Part shown: in pieces, positions 1 through 8,117 of the stretch | Numbering within the stretch: the first letter of the stretch is position 1 | Layout: the number at the start of each line of letters is the position of its first letter | Origin: an uncultured Eggerthellaceae bacterium | GTDB lineage: Bacteria > Actinomycetota > Coriobacteriia > Coriobacteriales > Eggerthellaceae | Assembly (NCBI GenBank): GCA_946618265.1 | Contig: CAMOLA010000004.1 | Location: 1-64,000, forward strand | Direction: 5' to 3' | DNA length: 64,000 nucleotides | Program-made: the position numbers and the translations under genes | Notes under the pieces: model-generated | The model's database searches: none | The model's input: only the letters and a program-made list of their open reading frames with translations | What the model was told of the DNA's origin: nothing

Positions 1-2
1 AG

Positions 3-278
3 CGGGCGGGGATGCGCACGCCATCTCCGTCTCTCGCTTTCTTACTCGATTTCGGTGTCTTCCAAGGCATCGGCGAATACGTGGGCCACGATATCAGCCA
101 TGCGTTCGATCCGTTCGGTGCGCAATTCGATAAAGACGGCCGTTTCAGCTCGTGGTGGACTCCCGAAGACAAGAAGGCCTTTGACGAGCGTGCGTCGAAG
201 CTCATCGCGTTTTACGATGCGCTCGAGCCGGTAGACGGCATGTACCTCGCACCCGAAGATCGCATCACCGTGTGGTAA
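3..278 (+). pseudogene. M13 (neprilysin/PepO-type) metallopeptidase, truncated 3' part
   Basis: The frame is open from the left window edge and ends at 278. It carries the zinc-site region of M13 peptidases (GIGEYVGHDISHAFD, then GAQFD and WWTPEDKKAF). Family members read HExxH here; this copy reads HDISH, so the catalytic glutamate is replaced by aspartate. In the family the chain continues for well over 100 residues, including a further zinc ligand in a GENIAD-like motif. Here it stops about 50 residues after the zinc motif, and no other frame continues it before the convergent TerC gene at 294. The loss of both the glutamate and the C-terminal zinc ligand points to a decayed gene. The part upstream of the window is unseen. 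Confidence 0.6.
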
Positions 279-293
279 TGCGCGCCAGAAGAA

Positions 294-1103
294 TTAGTCC
301 TCAGCGCCCTCTCCGTATTTCGCCTTCCAGCGATCCAGGTTGGTCTTGTAGCGTATCTGGATGAGCTCCATGATGACCGAGAAGAGCATGGCGAAGTACA
401 CCATGAGCTTCTCCATGTGCATGTCGAGAACCTCGATGCCCGAATTGATGCCGAGCGAATCGAGCACGAGCAGGATGCCGATCATGGCTATGAACGTGAG
501 AGCGAGTATGGCCATCTCGACGTTGCGGTCGATGAAGATGGCGATTGGGTCGATGAACGCCATCATGATGATGATGGCGGCGACGACGGCGAGGATCATG
601 ATGATGAGGTGTTCGGCCAATCCGACGGCGGTGATCACGGAGTCGATCGAGAATACGATGTCCATGACCATGATGGTGCCGATGGCCTGTGGAAGTCCGA
701 TGCGTTTTTTGTCCAGCGTGTCGCCGTCGCTCTCCTTCTCGAGTTCTTTGAGCGTGATCGTCGTGTGGAGCTCGGAGATGCCCTTGTAGATGAGATACGC
801 GCCTCCGAATAGCAGGACGAAGTCGCGGACCGAGAATCCATGCGACCAAAACCCGAGGTCAAGCTTGAAGAGGGGCGTGATCATGTGAACGAAGAACGAA
901 GCGACGGAAAGGAAGGCGATGCGCATGAGCATCGCCCCGAGGAGTCCGAGCTTGCGGCCGATGTGCTGTTTCTCGGGGGGAAGCCTGTTCGACGTGATCG
1001 AGATGAACACGATGTTGTCGACGCCGAGCACGATTTCCAAAAACAGCAGGGTGACCAGCGAAATCCAAGCCTCGGCGGTTGTGAAAATTGAGAAATCTAT
1101 CAT
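294..1103 (-). CDS. TerC family integral membrane protein
   Basis: A 269-residue polytopic membrane protein of the TerC family (tellurium-resistance name; characterised members export metal ions such as Mn2+). The N-terminal stretch LEIVLGVDNIVFISI is the family hallmark, with acidic residues inside membrane helices, and a second copy of the pattern, DIVFSIDSVITAVG, lies mid-protein. About seven hydrophobic segments are visible. The start was chosen at 1103 because an AGGAGG ribosome-binding site (1108-1113 on the complementary strand) sits four bases upstream; a longer reading to 1196 has no such site and would run into the neighbouring gene. It is transcribed away from the hypothetical gene at 1195. 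Substrate specificity cannot be read from sequence. Confidence 0.9.
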   Translation of the reverse strand: MIDFSIFTTAEAWISLVTLLFLEIVLGVDNIVFISITSNRLPPEKQHIGRKLGLLGAMLMRIAFLSVASFFVHMITPLFKLDLGFWSHGFSVRDFVLLFGGAYLIYKGISELHTTITLKELEKESDGDTLDKKRIGLPQAIGTIMVMDIVFSIDSVITAVGLAEHLIIMILAVVAAIIIMMAFIDPIAIFIDRNVEMAILALTFIAMIGILLVLDSLGINSGIEVLDMHMEKLMVYFAMLFSVIMELIQIRYKTNLDRWKAKYGEGAED

Positions 1104-1150
1104 GGAACCTCCTCGACAGGGCATCGTACCATCGGCCCGTAAAATCGCAA

Positions 1151-1159
1151 TGTTATAAT
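1151..1159 (+). promoter_or_regulatory. Extended -10 promoter element for the 1195 gene
   Basis: TGTTATAAT matches an extended -10 (TGn followed by TATAAT), 35 bases upstream of the start at 1195. No convincing -35 is seen, as is usual for extended -10 promoters. Confidence 0.5.
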
Positions 1160-1194
1160 GCCCAAAGCACATAAACCCAGCAGGAGCGCCGAAC

Positions 1195-1998
1195 ATGCCA
1201 GATTTGCACTCGCTTGCCGAACGCCTGTATTACACGAACAGGCGGACGTATTCAACAAAAGAAGGCAACGTCGCCTATCTCGACGGATCGCCGTTGCGCC
1301 GCCCGATCACCATGCCGGGCGCCCAGCGCGTCACGATGGGCATCATCGTCATCGTAGCCATCGTCATAGGCGTCATCTTCATCAACAACACGGTGCTTGC
1401 ATCCATGCGCGAAACCGCGGCGACCCAGCAGGCGATAACCGACAATCTCGCGCGACAGGCTTCCATCGAGACCATTCCGCAGATGACTGAGATGGTCGTC
1501 CTGAGCGACAGCGAGATCAAGGAGTCTTTCGAGAAGAGCGGTTTCACCATCATCGATGTCACCACGACCAAGGAAGACGACGAGATGATCTTATATCGCG
1601 TGCCGTCCGACATGGACGCCGACGAGGCGACGGCGATGTACGCCCTCGGCATGAACACGCTCACGGCTCCCCAGGCCACCAAGCTTCTCAACGGTTCGTG
1701 GTCGTTCACGGCCGATCGTGCCGGGGTCACGTCGATGGTCGTGCGGTATGCCGATTTTTCGACGGGTGATCCCGCGACCGCGGTATCGAGCGCTATCGGA
1801 CACGAGGGTTTCGATCCGACGGCTGTATCGGAGTCCGGCGTTGACGAGTCGGGCAACACCTTCAGCATGGGCGTGGTCGAAGTCGATGGCAAGGCGTACA
1901 CCTGGAAGGTGTCTGCGCTTCCGCTTTCGGACATGTACTCGATATCCGGCGTGCCCGAGGAGTCGTGCTACGTCGGCGTGCGCTTGACCGCGCAATAA
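1195..1998 (+). CDS. Membrane-anchored hypothetical protein
   Basis: 267 residues, not assigned to a named family. A short cytoplasmic N-terminus (about 45 residues) is followed by one hydrophobic segment (about 47-68, rich in Ile and Val) and a roughly 200-residue soluble part with two alpha/beta-looking repeats, probably outside the membrane. There is no lipobox and no signal-peptidase-I site, so it looks like a type II anchored protein. A ribosome-binding site (CAGGAG at 1180-1185) supports the ATG at 1195. It is divergent from terC and convergent with the lipid kinase, so it is a single-gene unit closed by a long inverted repeat. Confidence 0.75.
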   Translation: MPDLHSLAERLYYTNRRTYSTKEGNVAYLDGSPLRRPITMPGAQRVTMGIIVIVAIVIGVIFINNTVLASMRETAATQQAITDNLARQASIETIPQMTEMVVLSDSEIKESFEKSGFTIIDVTTTKEDDEMILYRVPSDMDADEATAMYALGMNTLTAPQATKLLNGSWSFTADRAGVTSMVVRYADFSTGDPATAVSSAIGHEGFDPTAVSESGVDESGNTFSMGVVEVDGKAYTWKVSALPLSDMYSISGVPEESCYVGVRLTAQ

Positions 1999-2020
1999 TC
2001 TAACCTTCTGTTAAACCACC

Positions 2021-2150
2021 GTTGGCATCTGTTCACCTGGGCCGGGGGCGGGGTGTGCGCGATTCTGCAGGCACAAACTTTAGAATCATTCTAATGTTAG
2101 CCGAAGCCAAGCGCACACCCCGCCCCCGGCCCAGGTGGGCAGATGCCAAC
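2021..2150. repeat. Long inverted repeat between convergent genes (40-bp arms)
   Basis: The arms 2021-2060 and 2111-2150 are reverse complements at 38 of 40 positions (one 2-base mismatch, TT against CC), separated by 50 bases. The inner part is extremely GC-rich. It sits between the convergent genes ending at 1998 and 2213, so it could end transcription from both sides. The arms are far longer than a normal intrinsic terminator and there is no T-run. Confidence 0.85.
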
Positions 2151-2212
2151 TACGGATTTGAAAACAGTCGTTTGATTGCGCGTTAAACCATTCGAGTAGG
2201 TCGCATACGGGC

Positions 2213-3124
2213 CTATTTGCTCGAGTATTCGGCGATGCCGTTGTCGGTGAGGACGAACCGGGCTGCTCCTCGAAGGATGCGCGCTTTGAACGGCGTCGTG
2301 TATCCGGGCGTTTCGCCATCGTATTGAACGTAGAACGGCGGATCGGCGAACACCTCGACCTCGCGGCCGCGGTGAATTTCCATCGATTCGGTCCTGTCGG
2401 GATTGCCTCCGTCGCGGTCGAGTATTCCGGCTAGGAGGGCGGGGACGAGGCCGAATGCGTTTTCGGCTTTCAACACGACGATGTCGAACGCGCCGTCGCG
2501 CGCATCGGTGCCGTGCGTGACGGGGATTTCGAACTGGATGTGCGAGAAGTTGACGAGGATGACGCCGAGCCCTTCCGTAACGATCTCTTTGCCGTCGACG
2601 ATCATCCGAATGATCGATTTTTGCGGCAGGACGTTCGCGACGGCGGCCTGAAAGTACGCGAGCGCGCCGAGCATTTTCTTGTTCGGCTTGGCGTCGTGCA
2701 TGATCGTTGCGTCGTAGCCCGCCCCGGCCATGATGGCGAACCCGAACGTATGGCCGCCCGCCTCCATCTCGCCCAAGTCGAAATCGAGCGTTCGCATCGC
2801 GCGCGTGGCGTTTGCCAGCGCATACGGCTCGTAGGGGAGGTGCAGGTTGTTGGCCAGAAGGTTGGCCGTGCCGGACGGAAACGGCAGGATGGGGATGCCC
2901 GAATTGGCAAGCCTATACGATGCCGAGGCGATGGTGCCATCGCCACCGGACACGACGACCACATCGAAATCGTCGGCATCGTCCAAGAACGGCATGAGAT
3001 CGGTGGTGCCGTCCGTGCAGCGCATGCAGACCTCGTCTCCGTCCTTCAGAACCATGCGGAGGAAGTCGTAGATTGCGCCATCACCGAAACCTGCGGCCAT
3101 GTTGTTTATGACGAGTAGCTTCAT
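2213..3124 (-). CDS. Diacylglycerol kinase catalytic-domain (YegS/DagK-like) lipid kinase
   Basis: 303 residues. The N-terminal nucleotide-binding domain carries the diagnostic VVVSGGDGTIASA motif (about residues 57-69) and the PSGTANLLANNL motif. The C-terminal beta-rich domain ends with FKARILRGAARFVL. Members phosphorylate diacylglycerol or related lipids, usually at the cytoplasmic face of the membrane; the exact substrate cannot be told here. The start at 3124 (MKLLVINNMAAG) matches the family N-terminus; a longer upstream reading in the same frame overlaps the divergent rnd gene and is an artefact. It is transcribed divergently from rnd. Confidence 0.88.
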   Translation of the reverse strand: MKLLVINNMAAGFGDGAIYDFLRMVLKDGDEVCMRCTDGTTDLMPFLDDADDFDVVVVSGGDGTIASASYRLANSGIPILPFPSGTANLLANNLHLPYEPYALANATRAMRTLDFDLGEMEAGGHTFGFAIMAGAGYDATIMHDAKPNKKMLGALAYFQAAVANVLPQKSIIRMIVDGKEIVTEGLGVILVNFSHIQFEIPVTHGTDARDGAFDIVVLKAENAFGLVPALLAGILDRDGGNPDRTESMEIHRGREVEVFADPPFYVQYDGETPGYTTPFKARILRGAARFVLTDNGIAEYSSK

Positions 3125-3211
3125 GTCTGGGACTCGATTCGATGTTGCCAAAGCACTTGATGGTATGATGGTAGCGCAATACGACGAATACAAACAGTGG
3201 AGATTTACGGC

Positions 3212-4357
3212 ATGTACATAGCTTCCCAGGATGAGCTCGAATCGTTCATCCAGCGGGCTCGTACGTCGAGCCTGCTTGCGATCGATACGGAATTCCTTCG
3301 CGAGAAAACGTATTACCCGAAATTGTGCCTCATGCAGATGGCGACCGACGACGAGGTCGTCATCATCGACCCGTTCGCCGTAACGGACCTTACGGTTCTC
3401 AAAGAACTGTTCCTGGACGAGTCCATCGTCAAGGTGTTCCATGCGGGGCGCCAGGATATCGAGATCATCATCTACGACATAGGGTGCGTTCCCAAGCCGA
3501 TTTTCGATACGCAGGTCGCAGCGGCGCTGCTCGGCCAAACGCAGCAGATCGGCTACGCCTCGCTCGTTCATGCGCTTTGCGGCGTCAAGCTGAAGAAGAC
3601 GGATTCGTTCACCGACTGGTCGGTGCGCCCGTTGTCCGAATCGCAGCTGCAATATGCGGCAGACGACGTGATATACCTGCCTCAAATGTACGCGGCCATG
3701 AAGGAGAAGCTCGAGGCGAAGGGCCGTCTCGAATGGCTCGAATCCGACTTCGAGGAATTGTCGCGCGAGGAGACGTACGTCGTCGACGAGCGCGATCGGT
3801 ACCGCAAGCTCAAGCATTACACGCAATTGTCAAGGCGTCAGATGGCTGCTGCGCGCGAGATGTCGGCCTGGCGCGAAATCGAGGCTCGGAGGCGCAACGT
3901 CCCGCGAAAGTGGGTGCTCACCGACGAGCAGATCGTCGAGGCGTGCAAGCGCGAGCCCCGCAGGATCGACGACTTGTTCATGGTGCGCGGCGTGCGGGAG
4001 CGCCTCACCGTCAAGGACGCGCGCACGGTCATCGAGCTCGTGACGTCCGCGCTCGATTCCGCTCCCGACGCGTGGCCCGTCATGCCGGCCAACAATCGCA
4101 GCGAGCCCAACGTTGACGCCCAGGTGGATATGCTGATGTCGGTCGTTCGCCTTCGCGCTCGAGAGAACGGAATCGCCGTGCCCACGCTTGCGAGCCATTC
4201 CGATCTCGTGGCGATTGCGCGCGGACACTACGACGACGTCGACATCCTCAAGGGCTGGAGACGCGAGCTTATCGGCAACGAGCTTGTCGAGCTGCTCGAA
4301 GGCAGGCTCGGCCTGTGCATCGATCACGGAAAAGTGTGCGTCGAAAAGCGTTCATAA
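3212..4357 (+). CDS. rnd: Ribonuclease D
   Basis: 381 residues. It is a 3'-5' exoribonuclease of the DEDD superfamily that trims tRNA and other small RNA 3' ends. Visible motifs are Exo I LLAIDTEFLREKTYYP (Asp and Glu ligands), Exo II VFHAGRQDIEII, DTQVAAALLG, and Exo III YAADDVIYL, where the Tyr marks the DEDDy subgroup. The C-terminal half contains HRDC-like helical repeats. The start at ATG 3212 is preferred because a GGAG (3199-3202) lies nine bases upstream; a GTG at 3197 in the same frame would consume that site. It is divergent from the lipid kinase. Confidence 0.92.
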   Translation: MYIASQDELESFIQRARTSSLLAIDTEFLREKTYYPKLCLMQMATDDEVVIIDPFAVTDLTVLKELFLDESIVKVFHAGRQDIEIIIYDIGCVPKPIFDTQVAAALLGQTQQIGYASLVHALCGVKLKKTDSFTDWSVRPLSESQLQYAADDVIYLPQMYAAMKEKLEAKGRLEWLESDFEELSREETYVVDERDRYRKLKHYTQLSRRQMAAAREMSAWREIEARRRNVPRKWVLTDEQIVEACKREPRRIDDLFMVRGVRERLTVKDARTVIELVTSALDSAPDAWPVMPANNRSEPNVDAQVDMLMSVVRLRARENGIAVPTLASHSDLVAIARGHYDDVDILKGWRRELIGNELVELLEGRLGLCIDHGKVCVEKRS

Positions 4358-4386
4358 GGCAAAGAATTACCAGCCCTGTATTCGAC

Positions 4387-4411
4387 GCGCGCGGCAATGT
4401 ATGCGGCGCGC
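4387..4411. terminator. Possible hairpin after rnd
   Basis: A 10-bp stem with one mismatch and a five-base loop lies 30 bases after the rnd stop. No T-run follows. The remainder of the 230-base gap (4358-4587) shows nothing recognisable apart from a good ribosome-binding site for the next gene. Confidence 0.3.
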
Positions 4412-4587
4412 ATAGTGGGTTCGAGGCTTTATGGGCTAGCGATGCCTTTTGGCGAATACGCGCACCCCAAACGTCGTCAAGCGCATAGAGCCAGCGTTTG
4501 ACATCATGGTTACATGGCTGATGTTAGAGGCAACAAAGGATATAATCGACGAAACTGGAATTCGCCCCGCGAAAGGAGAGCATTACC

Positions 4588-5256
4588 ATGGGTTTCTCAT
4601 TATCGTACTGGATGCTCATCATAGTCACGCTTGCCCTCGGCATGGGCGCATCAGCGTACGTCAACTCGCAGCTCAAGAAGTACCAGAACGTCGGGTCTTC
4701 TTCTGGCATCACCGGCGCACAGGCTGCCGAGCGCATGCTGCGCTACCATGGCGTCAACGGCGTCGTCATCAAGCGCGGGGCCGAAGGCCAGGATCATTTC
4801 GATCCGCGTACCAATTCGATTTCCCTCAGCCCGAGCGTGTACGACCGTTCGACGGTTACGGCATATGCCACCGCATGCCATGAGGTGGGACACGCCTGCC
4901 AGTTCGCGGAGGGGTACGGCCCGCTCAAGATGCGCAGCGCGTTTTGGCCCGTTGCCAACGCCGCATCCAACCTCTGGGTTTTCGTGCTGCTCGCCGGCAT
5001 CCTCCTGGTCATGAACTCGCTCATCGACATCGCCATCATCATGTACGCCGCCGTCGTCTTGTTCCAGGTCATCACGTTGCCCGTCGAGTTCAACGCCTCG
5101 CATCGGGCCATGGACTACATGAAGGCGACCGGACTTCCCGAAGGCGAAGTCGCCGGTTCGTTCTCGGTACTGCGCGCTTGCGCGCTGACCTACGTCGCAG
5201 CCGCGCTTGCCTCGCTGCTGCAGCTCGTGTACTTGCTCGGCATGCGCCGCGATTAG
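4588..5256 (+). CDS. YugP-type neutral zinc metallopeptidase (membrane)
   Basis: 222 residues, Zn_peptidase_2 family. An N-terminal membrane helix is followed by a short domain with the gluzincin motif CHEVGHACQ (HExxH, about residues 96-100), then two or three hydrophobic segments and a C-terminal helix. Length and motif order match the YugP family, whose members are membrane-embedded proteases of largely unknown substrate. The start is firm: AAAGGAGAG lies nine bases upstream of ATG 4588. It opens a plus-strand cluster; xseA starts two bases after its stop. Confidence 0.88.
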   Translation: MGFSLSYWMLIIVTLALGMGASAYVNSQLKKYQNVGSSSGITGAQAAERMLRYHGVNGVVIKRGAEGQDHFDPRTNSISLSPSVYDRSTVTAYATACHEVGHACQFAEGYGPLKMRSAFWPVANAASNLWVFVLLAGILLVMNSLIDIAIIMYAAVVLFQVITLPVEFNASHRAMDYMKATGLPEGEVAGSFSVLRACALTYVAAALASLLQLVYLLGMRRD

Positions 5257-5258
5257 CC

Positions 5259-6596
5259 ATGGCATACGAACCTTATACAAGAGACGCCAGACCAGGCGTC
5301 GGAGGGGGAGCGCCCGAATCGGGCGCCCTCACCGTTTCTGCGGCGATGGCGCTCGCGAAGCAATCGCTCGAATCGGTGACGGTTCGCATCATCGGCGAAG
5401 TCTCCGAAGTATCCGTGAAGGCGGGCTACAAGGCTGCGTACTTCACGGTCAAGGATTCCGGCGCATCGCTGCCGTGCATGATGTGGAACAACCGCTACCG
5501 CGCATCGGGCGTCCAGCTGGCCATCGGACAGCTCGTTGAGCTCACCGGCCGTTTCACGCTCTACGCGGCCAAAGGGCGCATGAACTTCGACGTGTTCTCC
5601 ATAGCGCTGGCAGGCGAGGGCGATTTGCGCATGAAGGTCGCGAACATCGCCAAGCGCCTCCAGGCCGAAGGCCTGACCGAACAGGCGCGCAAGCGGCGCA
5701 TACCGGTGTTTCCCGAGCGGATCGGATTGGTGACATCGCCGCGAAGCGCTGCCGTGCATGACGTCCTGCGCACGTTCAGGCGGCGTTATCCCATAGCGCG
5801 CATCTTGCTCGCCGGCGTGCCGGTCGAGGGGGCGCAAGCGCCTGCAGGCATAATCGAAGGCATACAGTGCGTCGTATCGGCAGGAGCCGAGGTCGTGCTC
5901 GTGGTCAGGGGCGGCGGTTCTTTCGAGGACATGATGCCCTTCAATGACGAGGCGCTCGCGCGCGCCATCGCGAGCTGCCCCGTTCCGGTCGTCACGGGCA
6001 TCGGCCACGAGGTCGATACGTCCATCGCCGACATGGTCTCGGACTTGCGCGCGTCGACGCCGACGGCGGCGGCAGAATCGGTCAGCCCTTCACCTGAGCA
6101 GCTTTCGGGATTCTTGACGTCACGTGCGGACAGCATGTCGAGTTCGCTCGAGCGGCGCGTGGGCGCCTTGAAGATGGATCTCGCCCGCATAGAGCAACGG
6201 CCCATGTTCCAAGACCCGTACACGTTGTTTGCAAGCGACGCCCAAACGCTCGACCTCGCACGCGACCGCATGGTGCGCGCCCTGCCGGCAAACGTCGACC
6301 GCATGAACAGGTTCGTCGAGAACGCGCGCGAGCGGCTCGTCGCCGTCGGGCCGCGGCTTACGGACAAAAGCGCCCATATCGTATCGCAAAGCGCTTCGAG
6401 GCTCGAAGACCTCTCGCCGCTCGGCACGATCGCCCGCGGCTATGCGGTCGCGCGTTCCGATGACGGCGCCATTGTCCGGAAGGTCGAGCAGGCTCCCGTC
6501 GGCAGCGCCCTCACCGTTGTGCTCTCGGATGGCAGGGTCATGTGCGAAGTGACGGGAAACGATACCTACGATTTATTTGGTAACGAGATAGGATAG
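5259..6596 (+). CDS. xseA: Exodeoxyribonuclease VII large subunit
   Basis: 445 residues, the expected length for XseA. Together with XseB it degrades single-stranded DNA in repair. The N-terminal OB-fold (about residues 25-125) contains the family stretch VRIIGEVSEVSVKAGYKAAYFTVKD. The catalytic domain carries RIGLVTSPRSAAVHD, a glycine-rich VVRGGGSFEDMMPFNDE, and VVTGIGHEVDTSIADMVSD. A helical segment and a final domain (SPLGTIARGYAV) complete it. It starts two bases after the protease gene without its own clear ribosome-binding site, which suggests translational coupling. xseB follows after four bases. Confidence 0.95.
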   Translation: MAYEPYTRDARPGVGGGAPESGALTVSAAMALAKQSLESVTVRIIGEVSEVSVKAGYKAAYFTVKDSGASLPCMMWNNRYRASGVQLAIGQLVELTGRFTLYAAKGRMNFDVFSIALAGEGDLRMKVANIAKRLQAEGLTEQARKRRIPVFPERIGLVTSPRSAAVHDVLRTFRRRYPIARILLAGVPVEGAQAPAGIIEGIQCVVSAGAEVVLVVRGGGSFEDMMPFNDEALARAIASCPVPVVTGIGHEVDTSIADMVSDLRASTPTAAAESVSPSPEQLSGFLTSRADSMSSSLERRVGALKMDLARIEQRPMFQDPYTLFASDAQTLDLARDRMVRALPANVDRMNRFVENARERLVAVGPRLTDKSAHIVSQSASRLEDLSPLGTIARGYAVARSDDGAIVRKVEQAPVGSALTVVLSDGRVMCEVTGNDTYDLFGNEIG

Positions 6597-6600
6597 CAAG

Positions 6601-6852
6601 ATGAGCGAAGCATACAAGAACATCGAAGAAATGACGTTCCGCGAGGCTGCTGCGGAACTCGACGGAATCGTGCGCAAGCTGGAAAGCAACACGATGGAGC
6701 TCGAGGACACGCTGTCCGCATACGAACGTGGCGTTCATCTGATAGCCTCGTTGCAGAAGCGCCTTGCCGAGGCGGAGCAGAAGGTCGACGTGCTCATGGG
6801 CGAGCTTTCGGGCCAACAGGACGACGCCGTTCGCGACACCACGCTATCCTAG
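6601..6852 (+). CDS. xseB: Exodeoxyribonuclease VII small subunit
   Basis: 83 residues, mostly helical. The family pattern FREAAAELDGIVRKLES, then MELEDTLSAYERGVHL, then a Glu-rich helix around AEAEQKVDVL is clear. It binds the helical part of XseA to form the nuclease. It is placed four bases after xseA. Its stop overlaps the ribosome-binding site of the glycosyltransferase gene, so the three are probably one transcript. Confidence 0.93.
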   Translation: MSEAYKNIEEMTFREAAAELDGIVRKLESNTMELEDTLSAYERGVHLIASLQKRLAEAEQKVDVLMGELSGQQDDAVRDTTLS

Positions 6853-6862
6853 GGAGGCAACG

Positions 6863-7894
6863 GTGAAGACGATTACCTTTGCGGTGCCCTGCTACAACTC
6901 CGCAGATTACATGGACAAATGCATCGAATCGCTCATCTCCCTCGACGACGGTGCGGGCGATATCGAGGTGCTCATCGTCGACGACGGCTCGACCAAGGAC
7001 AACACGGCGCTCAAGGCGGACGAATGGCAGGAACGGTACCCCGACATCGTCGTCGCCATACACAAGGAGAACGGCGGGCATGGTTCCGCCGTCAACGTCG
7101 GTCTCGAGAACGCGAGCGGTCGTTACTACAAAGTCGTCGATTCCGATGACTGGCTCGATGGCGAGGCCATGAGCGCCATCATGCCGTACCTGCGCGAACA
7201 GAGCGAGCGGGAGGAAGCGTGCGACCTGGTCATCGGGAACTACGTGTACGAAAAGGTGTACGAAGGCACGAGGACCGTCATCGATTACAAGAACGTGTTT
7301 CCCGTCGATCGCGAGTTCACGTGGAACGACATCGGGACGTTCAGGCCGAGCCAGTACCTGCTCATGCATTCCGTGATCTACCGGACCGAACTGCTCCGCG
7401 CGATCAACCTCAAGCTTCCCGAGCATTGCTTCTACGTCGATAACATCTTCGTGTACGTTCCCCTGCCGACGGTGTACTCCATCAGGTACTTCGACGTGGA
7501 CATGTATCGCTACTTCATCGGTCGCGAGGGCCAGTCCGTCAACGAAGACACGATGAAGGCGCGTATCGACCAGCAATTGCGCATCACGCGCTTCATGATA
7601 GACTCCGTCGATTTGGACGTCGATGTCGTGCAGGGCAAGCTACGCAAGTACATGGCCAATTACCTATCGATGATGATGTGCATATGCTCGGTGTTCCTGC
7701 GCATGATCAATACCGAGGAATCCGAACGGAAACGCGCCGATATCTGGAAGTACCTGAAGGACAAGCGCCCGAACATGTACGGCCGCATCAGGCGCAACGT
7801 GCTCAACTTCGGAACGAATCTTCCGACCGCCATCGGCAGGAGCGTGGGCATCGGCGGCTATCGCATAGCGCAGAAAATCTTCAAGTTCAATTAG
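6863..7894 (+). CDS. Glycosyltransferase family 2
   Basis: 343 residues. The GT-A fold N-terminus is plain: TFAVPCYNSADYMDKCIESL, then VEVL-type strand and LIVDDGSTKDNT (nucleotide-sugar binding), ENGGHGSAVNVGL, and the metal-binding VDSDDWLDG. The C-terminal 150 residues are helical and basic, with no clear transmembrane anchor, so it is probably cytoplasmic or peripheral at the membrane. The start is GTG 6863, read from a strong GGGAGG (6852-6857) that overlaps the xseB stop. Linkage to xseAB seems to be one of convenience; no other glycan gene is nearby, so the acceptor is unknown. Confidence 0.88.
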   Translation: MKTITFAVPCYNSADYMDKCIESLISLDDGAGDIEVLIVDDGSTKDNTALKADEWQERYPDIVVAIHKENGGHGSAVNVGLENASGRYYKVVDSDDWLDGEAMSAIMPYLREQSEREEACDLVIGNYVYEKVYEGTRTVIDYKNVFPVDREFTWNDIGTFRPSQYLLMHSVIYRTELLRAINLKLPEHCFYVDNIFVYVPLPTVYSIRYFDVDMYRYFIGREGQSVNEDTMKARIDQQLRITRFMIDSVDLDVDVVQGKLRKYMANYLSMMMCICSVFLRMINTEESERKRADIWKYLKDKRPNMYGRIRRNVLNFGTNLPTAIGRSVGIGGYRIAQKIFKFN

Positions 7895-7945
7895 CCTTGT
7901 CGTGTGACGCGAGTCTCCAGGGTAACTGTTTCATGTGACCGAAAG

Positions 7946-7984
7946 GGAGACTCCCCTTCGGTCCCAGACCGTTGGGGAGTCTCC
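7946..7984. terminator. Perfect two-tier hairpin between convergent genes
   Basis: An outer 11-bp stem (7946-7956 with 7974-7984), a TT/TT internal mismatch and an inner 5-bp stem (7959-7963 with 7967-7971) enclose a three-base loop. It lies between the glycosyltransferase gene and the convergent dinB, and probably ends both. It is not followed by a clean T-run. Confidence 0.7.
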
Positions 7985-7999
7985 TCTTCTGTCAGTGTG

Positions 8000-8057
8000 G
8001 CGGGCGCGTACCTGGCGATGCAGGTCGAAAGCCAGCTCGGTAGAGATGAATGCCCGC
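8000..8057 (+). other. Gap with nested stems, possible structured RNA
   Basis: Between the terminator at 7984 and dinB at 8118, GCGGGC (8000-8005) pairs with GCCCGC (8052-8057) and encloses CTGGC (8012-8016) with GCCAG (8031-8035). It matches no riboswitch or small-RNA family I know. Chance pairing in GC-rich DNA is possible. Confidence 0.25.
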
Positions 8058-8117
8058 ATAAAGTTTTGGCTGAAGGTGCGATGACCAACTGAACCCGCCC
8101 TGGAGACGTGTTTCACA

